Below are positions 45,561-54,667 of a DNA stretch of 64,000 bases, one piece after another. Location of the stretch: contig JAHLJT010000631.1 in assembly GCA_031308135.1 (NCBI GenBank), positions 155,823,276-155,887,275 on the forward strand. Reading direction: 5' to 3'. Under the pieces are notes generated by a model. That model was not told where the DNA came from. It was given only the letters and a program-made list of their open reading frames with translations, and ran no database searches. Numbering within the stretch: the first letter of the stretch is position 1; every line of letters starts with the position of its first letter. A program made the translations under genes and the position numbers. This DNA is from Acheta domesticus (lineage: Eukaryota; Arthropoda; Insecta; Orthoptera; Gryllidae).

Positions 45561-47440
45561 TCAAGCCAAATTACTAGGGATTTTTGCAAAGACTTTTAAT
45601 GATCAATGCCTAAAATTACGCATTTGGATATACTAAGCATTAAGCTTGTGAATTTGGTCCATCTTAAACAATGGTATATTTCTAGTGACGCAGACGCCTC
45701 CGCCGATCCTCTCCCTCCCGCCACTCAGGCGCCCTTCACGCACAGGCACACTATGTGAAATACGTGAAAGCCAGGCCTACTCGACTGTTCCCACAGGACG
45801 CATCTCCACTCACACAGACCACCCACGGACACAAATACAAATACAGTTTCGTCGGCCCGCCCGCAACGTCTTCACACAATAAGCGACCACCGCATTCGCT
45901 TCGAAACTATTGTAGACTCCAGATCGCTGTTGTAAGCGGACGTACTTGTTGTGAACTATTGTAAATATTAAACTAATTGCGACGTTCCTATAGTGCAATC
46001 ACTTCTGAACTAATTGCGATCTTATTTTACGTGCAATCTCTTCTAAACTAATTGCAGCGTACTTACACGTGCAATATTTTCTAAACTAATTGTGTACGTG
46101 AGTAAATAGGAATCAACAACATTAAAATACATAACAATCTGAACTTTGGAGTGCTACATAACTATTGACAACTACCAGACCTTTGAGTATCTTTGTAGGG
46201 ATTCTAGACCTTCTAGTATCTGCGTAGTGCTGCCAGCTCGTCTAGTGTCGACGTAGAACTGTTGACACATCATCCAGTATTTGCTGTCGAATGCCACTCC
46301 AGGCATTCACGCTCACGCCAGTAAACAACAACATCTGCTATCCTGACAACATAGATGAGTAACAAAAAACAACTTTCTTTAACTGAACATCTGACGAACG
46401 TTCATTAACTGACTTAACTAAATGTCAGCCATGTTAATTGTTATTGATTCATTGTATATTATCAATTGCTGATTTTCATTCATCCTTAACTAATTTTAAG
46501 TTACCTACAAGTTTTATTGTTGTATTGTTTTACATTTCAATTCAATTAAACTAGTAAAAAGATTTCGATCTATTTCTGAGCTACCAGTATCCATTCGCTC
46601 ATCCGCCTGCAACCAGGCCCGTTGGGCTGAATCAGCTCCCCAGGATAAAACATAATTAGAATGGAAAACAGATATGAAGTCAACAATATTGTTGATGGAC
46701 TGATGTATATAAATTATCTGGAATGAGATTTTTCTACTGAGTTAGGTCTATAAAAATGAAAGTGTTGCTGAAGCTTCGCATTGGAGGAGATTTAATTATA
46801 AATGTAATAAAATAGGAAATATTATTTATTAACTTCAAGTCACTTAAATGGAGATTTTTTGTTTTCAACTTTTGGATAGTAATAAGAAGCTAATTATGAA
46901 CTTCGATAATCGTCATTATTTTACGAATTACATTATTTACGGTATAGGAAAATAAAGGAATAAATTTTACCTCTGAAGCAAATCCACCGAAACGAACGAT
47001 TTCTTCTTACAATCGACATTCCGTTATCCGATTCTGTGAAGTCCTCCTTTCAGTGGCGACGGTGATAATGAGGAGAATTAATTCCGAAGTCGACAAAAGG
47101 GATTAAACGAGTCGGGAGAGCGGTGGATGCTGGGAGATCTCACAAGAACCGTGAAGTAGAGGTGGCAGTTTGAAGCAGTTAAGCAAAAGACCAGTGGAAC
47201 ATTGGCAAAAATGTTGGAAAATACTCATATGTGCAGTATTTGAATTTGCCCGCCAAACTTTACTAAATGTTTTTAAATATCTAGCAAAGTCCATATATTT
47301 ATTTCTTACAATAATTAACGAAAAGAAATGGATTCCTGTAGTGTAAAATGGAAGCAATTTTATTTACTTTCCCTCGCCTTTGCATTCCACCCTGCTTTCC
47401 CCCTCCCTCACCCAACCCAGCATGGAGGCGTGACCATGAA
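45561..47440. other. Unassigned DNA with a short tandem repeat
   Basis: No gene recognised. 45690-45900 is less AT-rich. Near 46590-46630 the phrase CCGTTGGGCTGAATCAGC then TCCCC might be part of an LTR, but I could not find a partner copy. Confidence 0.45.
45968..46100. repeat. ~45-bp tandem repeat, three to four units
   Basis: Units contain CTAAACTAATTGCGATC, TTACGTGCAATC-type phrases and vary by several bases. They follow each other directly between about 45968 and 46100. Confidence 0.72.
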
Positions 47441-47448
47441 TGAATGAA

Positions 47449-47500
47449 AGGCCTCGCCGTTTCCTTTCTGGCGTGTTGCGTGCTGCCGCACTGTCTGCAA
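47449..47500. repeat. Dispersed ~50 bp repeat (partner at 51544-51596)
   Basis: CTTTCTGGCGTGTTGCG followed by TGCTGCCGCACTGTCTG recurs at 51544-51596 with one inserted base and few substitutions. It is the only clear link I found between two of the GC-rich tracts. Confidence 0.7.
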
Positions 47501-47617
47501 AGCGTGTTAGTATTTATCTGTGCAATAAACCAATATTATTCAAATTTAACAATTTATCGAATCACTTTTCAACTCGAAATGCGTACAAGACTACCTTAAG
47601 AATACTATACAAGAAGG

Positions 47618-47810
47618 GTAGTAGGGCCGATCCCCGGTGCCCAGAACGCCAAGTCAATTGTGTCGTAACGATCTCGGACCTAAAGATTGCGAGTTCAAGT
47701 CCCGCCTCGAGCATGGCTGAATTTGTATTAGTCCTTTCACTCCCTATGTTCACCATATCCTATCATCTTCACCGTTACCATAACGTTAAACCGTATGGTA
47801 GTCGCTAATG
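47618..47810 (+). mobile_element. tRNA-derived SINE
   Basis: The head contains a box B-like GAGTTCAAGTCCCGCCTC at 47689-47706 and an anticodon-arm-like TCTCGGACCTAAAGATTGCGA upstream (partial), followed by a SINE-like body (GCATGGCTGAATTTGTATTAG ...). Box A is degenerate. It ends next to the hAT MITE at 47819. Confidence 0.5.
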
Positions 47811-47818
47811 ACGTAGAT

Positions 47819-48249
47819 CAGCATTGTTCAACTAGTGGCCCGCGGGCCGCATGTGGCCCGCGATGCTGTTTAACGTGGCCCGTGAAAAGTTATTAGATAA
47901 ATGTTTAAGTCCCTGTCGTCCATATCGGACGAGAACATAACGCGTCGAGCGCACGCGCCCTGTCAGAGTTAACATACCCTTTGCTAGAAAAATAGGGTAA
48001 CCTTAGATTCAAGGAAGTTTTTCTTGTCAATTCAGAAAATAAAAATCATCCCCGTGCTAACTGCGTTATGCATTGTAGAGCTGGATATAACGCATAGTTC
48101 CATTCCCCCGCTCCCTCGTTTCAGAACATTCAGTCAAACGGCCGATATCGGGGTCACATATGGATCGCCTGAGTAACGAAAATCTGGCCCGCAAACATGT
48201 TAAAGATTTTAGTTATGGCCCTTGCGGCCTTGGAAGTTGGACACCCCTG
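47819..48249. mobile_element. hAT-type MITE, 431 bp
   Basis: Left end CAGCATTGTTCAACTAGTGG, right end (inverted) CAGGGGTGTCCAACTTCCAA: CAG-starting inverted termini typical of hAT. The 8-bp flanks are ACGTAGAT (47811-47818) and ACCTAGAT (48250-48257), a 7/8 target duplication. The ends are rich in GGCCCGC/GGCCGC. No transposase. Confidence 0.85.
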
Positions 48250-48300
48250 ACCTAGATGTTGATGCGAACTTAAATAACAAAAAAAACAAAAAAACAAAAA

Positions 48301-48530
48301 AAACCGCTACCAAAGCACATGCTTTCTCGCATTGTTTCTGAATTCTCCGCAATATTACACTACTACGTAAACCAGCAAAAGTGTTTTCAACCGACAAAAT
48401 TTTTTCCGTTCCAAAACACGATCTCAAATTCTCAATTAACTTGCCGGTATTCATACCACTACGTCCCAAAAGCACGCATGGTCGAACTCGGGCCGAGGCA
48501 TAAAAACGTAAATGCACAATTCATGTAAAA
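48301..48530. repeat. Dispersed repeat copy (GCTACCAAAGCACATGC...)
   Basis: Aligns with 40536-40885 and with the copy split by the mariner element: shared CAAAGCACATGCTTTCTCGC, then AAACCAGCAAAAGTGTTTTC and AACTTGCCGGTATTCATACC-like phrases. Confidence 0.65.
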
Positions 48531-48598
48531 AATATAATTTGGGACAAGGTATACACATTGAAATTCAAATTCATCCAGTGACCCTACCAAAGCACATA

Positions 48599-50102
48599 CA
48601 GACGTTCAAAAAGTCTCTCCGCAGACCCTGTCTCCCCACTCCACCATCCTTTATGCAAAAACGGCAACATCGCTGGGTGAATCAGCGACGATACCTTCAG
48701 CCAGATCCGTTACGCCACAGCAACCACAGCACAGGAACGTGATGTGAAACATGAAATGCAGTGAAAAAATAGCGACACTAAAATAATTGGCATTTGAAAG
48801 CAATAGTATATTTTTAACTTTTCATAACTGTCTTATTACATCATGTGTTGAAAATATTTACCATAATTTTGAAGGAAAAGCATTACCCTTTTACATTTAT
48901 TATCGAAAACTCTTTTTAAAGTTTCTTTAGTTACGGACATTACCTACAAAGATATTGGGTCTTTTAATTCATCGATGGTCTTGGGACGAGTTTGTAGACA
49001 TTTCCTTTAGCTGCTTCCCAGAAAAAAATCTGGTTTACGATCTGATCTTGGCGGTCATAGCCCTTTCGAAATTATGCGGTTCCCGAACACATCTTGCAAT
49101 AGATCCAAAGAAAGTTTGGCGGTATGTGCTATGGCACCATCTTGCTGGAAATATGCATTCATTATTTCATTCTCTGTCAACTGTTCAATGAAGTAATAGA
49201 AAACGTGGGTACAATATCTCTTTGCGTTTACTGTGCCAAGGAAGAAAATGGGACCAACAATACGTGCTCTAGAAATGGCAATCCATACTCCTATTTTCTG
49301 GTCCTGCAGTGGCACTTCATGAATGATGTGAGGATTCTCTGACGTCCATATTCTACTGTTCTGAGAATTTATGTACCCCGAAAGATGAAGCCAAACCTCA
49401 TCCGTTAAAAAACGTGTAGTCCAGAACATCGATGCATCTGCTTACAAAGTTCTGAAACCACTCACAATAACGAACTCTCTTCTCGTGATCAGTAACTTGC
49501 AATTCTTTCACTGCCATTACTTTGCAAGAAAACAGTTTCAGTTCTTTTCTGACAATAGTGTGTGCAGTGCTTAAAGAGGCGATAGACTCTTGAGATTACC
49601 ACCTCATTGGCTCTTATAACATTCCATCGTATATTTCAAGACGTTTATCCACTGATAAAACACGAGGTCGCTCACTTCTCGGCGCACCTGCTACACAACC
49701 TGTTTGTCAAAACTTAGCAATTAAATCGCGCACAGCATCACGATGTGGCATTACAGATTCTGGGAATTTCGTCACAAACTTTTGTTTCACATCATCCGTG
49801 TACTTATTATTGGCTCGAAACACATGTTCCACCAAAAATACGATCTTCCAGTGTCAGTATTCTAACAGTTATACTCTGACTCACAACAAACAACTTGGAC
49901 GTAGTCAAACTGAATGTGTCACTTTGGTTACGAAGAGTACGATCACGTATTTTTATTTCAACTCTTTGCTTGCAGCGAGCGCGCTTCTGAGAATAACATT
50001 CGAACGCCGTCGCGCTGAATGACCCTGCAATGTTGTCGTTTCCCCGTAAAGGATGGTGAAGTGGGGAGACGGCCACTGCGGAGTGACTTTTTGAACGCTC
50101 TT
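48599..50102 (-). mobile_element. mariner element inserted in a dispersed repeat
   Basis: Inverted ends share GCGTTCAAAAAGTCNCTCCG (left from 48603, right to 50097 inverted). The left flank (TACCAAAGCACATA, to 48598) and right flank (GCTTTATTGCG ... AAAACAGCAAATGTGTTTTC, from 50103) are the two halves of the same dispersed repeat seen uninterrupted at 48301. The left flank ends in TA; the right now reads TT. It encodes a decayed transposase on the minus strand. Confidence 0.82.
48960..49850 (-). pseudogene. mariner transposase, decayed
   Basis: Minus-strand pieces in order: an N-terminal segment with TDDVKQKFVTKFPESVMPHR, then RSERPRVLSVDKRLEIY, VKELQVTDHEKRVRYCEWFQ, then the open part 49055-49429 with LTDEVWLHLSGYINSQNSRI (first Asp), IGVWIAISRARIVGPIFF, and AYFQQDGAIAHTA (second Asp). 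The third-Asp region reads WPPRSDRKPDFFL, shortened relative to the usual WPPRSPDL motif. Stops interrupt the N-terminal half, and a shift separates it from the catalytic part. It is a dead Tc1/mariner copy. Confidence 0.85.
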
Positions 50103-50444
50103 TGCTTTATTGCGTTGTGTAAACGCCCGACAATATTATACTTCTACATAAAACAGCAAATGTGTTTTCAACCACCAAATGCTTCTCCGCTCCGAGACCA
50201 GAAGTCAGATTCTCAAAGTTAACGTGCCTGCACTTATGCCTCTACGCCACACAAGCACCATATGGATTGAATAGAGCCATAAAACCGTAAATGCCTGATA
50301 GGAAAACAATTGATATGATACAAATTGATACGTTATACAAATCCAAGAAGAGATATGAAAAATTGTTAAAAAGTTGAAAAATTCGAAAATTCGATACAGA
50401 CACTTCCCGTTTATTTATTGTAATTATCAATATTTGTGATAAGA
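50103..50444. repeat. Right half of the mariner-split dispersed repeat
   Basis: Continues the repeat seen at 40560-40885, including AATCCAAGAAGAGATATGAA and GACACTTCCCGTTTATTTAT, and runs directly into the SINE-like copy B. Confidence 0.6.
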
Positions 50445-50615
50445 ATTGATTCAAATAGTTTTCAAGAAAGTTTCTAAAATTCTCAATTATTTTCTGCGAC
50501 AACATAAAATTGTAATAAATAGTACTCCCCGACTAAAACTCGAACCGGCGAAGCTTTCCACCGAAGAGCTGGACGCATGTTCCCCATTTAGCGACTGCGG
50601 CCATCCTGACAATAC
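50445..50615 (-). mobile_element. tRNA-derived SINE (copy B)
   Basis: On the minus strand GGCCGCAGTCGCTAAATGG (box A-like) and CCGGTTCGAGTTTTAG (box B-like) occur at tRNA-like spacing in 50610-50530. The tail ATTGATTCAAATAGTTTTCA matches that of copy A at 41290. Confidence 0.55.
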
Positions 50616-50679
50616 ATAGCAGTTACGCTTGTATAATAGTAATAAGTATATGGTGGTTTCATTTATAGCATTAGGAAGC

Positions 50680-51298
50680 CGACGATTCTAGAGAATGTGA
50701 ATTTGAGAAACAAAATTATGGTAAATTTCAAGCGCAATTTACGCAAAACTACTCGTTTTCTAAAAAATTTGCACATGACCGTATTTGAAGTATCTTCAAT
50801 TTTTTAGTTTAGGAGATCAACGAAAAAGATACCTGCATCATTCTCTTAAACGTCCTTGGTACTATTCAACAACAAAATTTAATCAAAACATTTGGAGCTT
50901 TTTGTTTGAAATCTTTGAAAATGTCCAAGGGATTTCATGCAAAGTACCCCCCAAAGTAAAAAAATCGATTTCAAATTCCAGGAGCCTCGACATCAGCCAA
51001 ATCGATTGGGGAAAGTCAATTTTGAAGAAAATCGGCCAAACGTGTTAGACGCTAGCGTTGATCACTGACGGACAGACGGACGTTTGGCCATCAATAAATT
51101 TTTCGGAAACGAGAAGCAACATAGATTTCCGCTGCACCACGAATTTGAGGATTTTTTTTCTAAATTTAGCAACAGGTTTTATCCACTTTTCGTCACGAGG
51201 CCCCAGCTATAAGAGTTTTTCTGGCGAAAATGCGCCGTTTTCCGACGCACGATTACATAACTTTCTCTTCTTCCAAAGTATTCGTAAGGCAAGAAAGT
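50680..51298. mobile_element. Mariner-type foldback element, half
   Basis: The right end is a mariner-type terminal repeat: inverted it reads CTTTCTTGCCTTACGAATAC, then AAAGTTATGTAATCGTGCG. Inner sequence 50700-51100 is the inverted counterpart of 52000-52470 (shared GCAATTTACGCAAAA, CATTCTCTTAAACGTCCTT, GACATCAGCCAAATCGATTG-like phrases). Confidence 0.6.
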
Positions 51299-51379
51299 GA
51301 AAAGCTAATCAAATATATAAAGATGCTCGAAATATTCATGTCTCGATCTGTCAGCTGTGAACATTCCTAAGGCAGGAGG

Positions 51380-51780
51380 AGTGCGTTGGGCTGGCGGCAA
51401 GATAGGAAATGGGATGGAGGGGCAGGCAGCGGCGGGGCCCTGTTGTCTTTTAATTCCTCCTACGCGTAATGAGCCGCCTACAGATGCCCTGCGGCTCCTG
51501 GCGGCGCTTCTGTGATGGCGTCGCCCCCTCCGCCCTGCCACCCGCCGCTTCCTTTCTGGCGTGTTGCGATGCTGCCGCACCGTCTGTTCGACAGAGAACC
51601 AGACCGCTTATCATCGATTTCTAAACATCGAGGCGACGAAGCGAGAACGTCGTTTTGTGGGGCTTCTGAGCTCGTTCAGGTTGGTCGACAGACGAGAGGA
51701 ATTTTCCGACTGAAGATATACTATAGAGCGACCGCTGTGAAAGGGTCAAACCGGCCTCCCACGTCCGTTGAATTAGTTTG
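51380..51780. other. GC-rich block
   Basis: CpG-rich DNA between two inverted mariner-type arms. It contains the ~50 bp repeat shared with 47449-47500. ORFs on both strands (51305-51580 -, 51512-51781 +) are compositional. Confidence 0.45.
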
Positions 51781-51989
51781 ATCCTTGAAAAGAATTATTT
51801 TTAACTCAGAGTAGTTGAATCAATGAATTACGCACAGAATCAATTGGCATTTGTTAATAGCTGTTTTGTTTTGGCTAGGTACTATATCGTATTTATATCA
51901 AATAACTAAGACTTTTTGTTTACGAACAACTTGATATTTCTATTAAACAAAATTTCGTGATTATTTCCTTTAAAAGACAGTTAGTGGGA

Positions 51990-52486
51990 ACCAAAATTTG
52001 ATTGACGGCAACACGTCCGTCTGTCTGTCTCTCTATGTTCAACGCTAGCGCATAAACCGTTCAGCCGAATTTGTTCAAAATTGATATTCCCCTATCTATT
52101 TGGCTGATGTTGAAGCTCAAGGAATTTGAAAGCGATATTTTAACTTGAGGGGGTACTTTACTGAAGCCTTTTGGACATTTTCAAAGTTTTCAAAATAATG
52201 GCTCCAAATTTTTTGATACAATTTTATTGTTGAATAGTGCGAAGGACGTTTAAGAGAATGATATAGGTATCATTTCCGCTGAAATCGCCAATTTTTCAAA
52301 AATTCCAAAAACAATTTCAAAACTGCAAAATTGAAGAAAGAGATTTCTGCCTCAGACTACGTTGGTTGTACAAAATTACCACTTTAAATAATGCCATGTA
52401 AATGTTTTCGAAAAACAAGTTATTTTTGCGTAAATTGCGTTTGAAGTTTACCAAACTTTCGTTTTTCAAAAACAGCTTTAAATTTT
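51990..52486. repeat. Inverted partner arm of 50680-51115
   Basis: Starts near CACGTCCGTCTGTCTGTCTC and continues through ATTTGGCTGATGTTGAAGC, GAATGATATAGGTATCA and GCGTAAATTGCGTTTG, all inverted relative to 50700-51115. Together the two arms may be the remains of one foldback element whose centre is 51115-51990. Confidence 0.6.
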
Positions 52487-52488
52487 TA

Positions 52489-53650
52489 CTTTCCCGTGAA
52501 CATATGTATATGGGAGTAATAAACGTAGTATAGGAAAAGTTATGTAATACTGCTCGAAAAAACGGCGAATTTTCGGTAGAAAAAATTCATTGCTGGATCG
52601 TGATAACGAAAAAGTAGGTGTGTGAAGTTGGCGGATTGAATTTTGAAAATCACCAATATTTTCAAAGTTCTGAGTAGCAAACAATGAGAAGAGAAACTTT
52701 ATATGACATTATTTAAATCATATGTACTTGTAAATATAATAATGTGAACAAATTGCCGCTAATGTAAATATTACGGACGTGAGAGTCAAGACAAAAAAAT
52801 GCATTTTTGTAAATTTTGAAAAAACAAAAGAATAGAGCAATATTGCGTTTACGTCATCTCGTAAAGAACATTTAGCACTATCCCTAACAAATGGTTAAAG
52901 AAAAAATTTGGTGCTGTTTTTGAGAAAATCGGGTTTTGTAATTGTTAAAATTGCACATATTTTGCGCAATATTGCACGAAACTACTAAAATTTTCAAAAA
53001 AATGTACATGACATTCAAGAAAGAAATCACTATAGGAACAAATTTATATCACTATATTAAATCACTATAGGAACATAATTATTTGAAGGAAAAGTCTCTA
53101 TATGATTTTGTAGTTGAAGGAAGAGGCCGAAAACAATTCAAACTTTTGCAATTTTCGAGAATTCACAGTTACCCGTAAAATTAGGACCTATGCCATCTTA
53201 ATAAATGTATTTTCCTCTATTCTTAAAAGGAATTTAAAGAAAAAATTAGAGGGAGCCGTTTTTGAGAGAATTTTGAAAATATCTGGGGGGCTTAATGTAA
53301 AGTACCCTCAAAAATTAATAAATGTTTTTAAAAATCTAAGAACTTCGACTCACGCCAGATAGACAAGGTTTTCTTCAATTTGGAAAAAATAGTAAAAATC
53401 GTTTAGATGCTAGTCTTGTTCACATACATTGGACAGATGGACGGACAGACAGACAGACGGATCGACGGACGGACGGACGGGCAGACGGACGGACATTTTG
53501 CTTTTAATCGGTTTTTTCGATATCAAGGACCCACAAAACAAGTTTCCTGGCACATTTTTCTGCCGAAAATTCGCGGTTTTTCGTGCAGCATTGCATAACT
53601 TTCCCTATACTATGTACATTACTCCATATGTACGTACGTAAACGGGAAAG
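52489..53650. mobile_element. Tc1/mariner-type MITE, 1.16 kb, complete ends
   Basis: Flanked by TA (52487-52488 and 53651-53652). Ends are ~100 bp inverted repeats: left CTTTCCCGTGAACATATG ... GAAAAGTTATGTAATACTGC, right (inverted) CTTTCCCGTTTACGTACG ... GGAAAGTTATGCAATGCTGC. The interior has the AAAAACGGCNCCAAATT phrases, a (GACG)n tract near 53430-53490 and no transposase ORF. The same terminal repeat caps the transposase-bearing copy at 60818. Confidence 0.82.
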
Positions 53651-53984
53651 TAATAATGATGAAACTAATAACAGAAAAATATTACAATAACACATATATG
53701 AACTATAAAACGACCTAGGAGAACTTGTGAACTTATATTAACATTGAACCGATATCATTGTTGTAAGAGCTCTTTTAAAATATAAAAGAAAGTCAAAATG
53801 ACTGCTCGTGTTAACTTTGTCACCTCCTTTAACAAATAAACTTGATTATTTCAAAAACTTTCCCTTTCCTATTAAGTTTTCTCAGTCTCCATTTTGTTAT
53901 CTATTTCCCGCCATACACACTTTAATTACTCACTTCCCCTCCCTCTCCCAATCATTTACTCAAACATACAAGTGATTTTGCCTA
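53651..53984. other. Unassigned AT-rich DNA
   Basis: Nothing recognisable between the mariner-type MITE and the LINE fragment. Confidence 0.4.
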
Positions 53985-54245
53985 TCTCTACTCTCAATTT
54001 GTCTTCCATCTTACCATGAAACTGGATGTGCAATAGTCTGTTCCTAGGATCCATTTGTAAAATCTTTCATTTATTGCTTCTAGTTTAATCCCTTCCTTCC
54101 ATCCCCAAACTTCTGCCTCCATCTGAAAATAGAACTAACAATAGTCTGATATATCCTCATGTCCTTTGCTCAAAAGTCCCTGCACATTTCCTTAATTATA
54201 CTCCACACTTGTTTTATGGCCACCGTCCCATTCTTACCTTTTCAA
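53985..54245 (-). pseudogene. LINE reverse transcriptase C-terminal scrap
   Basis: On the minus strand, shifting frames give VAIKQVWSIIKEMCRDF, then MEAEVWGWKEGIKLEAINER and FYKWILGTDYCTSSFMVRWK. This is the post-catalytic region of a LINE ORF2 (family pattern YGAEIWGW...LE.LQ.RYLKWVLG.D..TP.Y..RE). About 85 codons, 5' truncated and frameshifted. Different lineage from the copies at 39.8, 44.5 and 62.4 kb. Confidence 0.6.
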
Positions 54246-54501
54246 CAATGTGCCTATTTCTGCCATCAACGCCAAGGCATTTTGCTCTGACTACTATGTT
54301 TGCGGCTGTAGAAGTCCTTACATGAGCAATAATGGTAGTGGGTTCATACCTTTGATTTATGTTTTTTCACGTTCTTTGTTCTTCCGTCTCACAAGTTGTT
54401 TATCCTCCGCTCTGCATGGGGAGCTCGAGCATATTATTATCTCGGGCCGCCTATCCCCTGTACTGCCATTGATATAAGAAAATACGATAGAAACCTAGTA
54501 G

Positions 54502-54667
54502 CAGAGGCGTACTAGGTATTCAAGCGCCCATGGTAAGCAATGAATTTGTTCCCCTGTCAGGATTATTCAAATTAGGGTTGTTGTTATTTGTTTTAGCGTG
54601 TGTACTCTAAATAGCGCCTCTTATAAATGGTGCCCATGGCATGTGCAATACGATAGATACGCTTTTG
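54502..54667. mobile_element. Small hAT-type MITE, 166 bp
   Basis: Left end CAGAGGCGTACTAGG; right end (inverted) CAAAAGCGTATCTATC. The 8-bp flanks CCTAGTAG (54494-54501) and CCTAGCAG (54668-54675) match at 7 of 8. Inner GCGCCCATGGTAAGC faces GTGCCCATGGC. Termini have decayed, so the assignment rests mainly on the target duplication. Confidence 0.65.

Noticed and set aside
45690..46640. Solo LTR
   Set aside because: The region has an LTR-like flavour near its right end, but I found no second copy, no TG...CA ends I trust and no target duplication.
50528..50615. Functional tRNA gene on the minus strand
   Set aside because: Same SINE family; degenerate arms.
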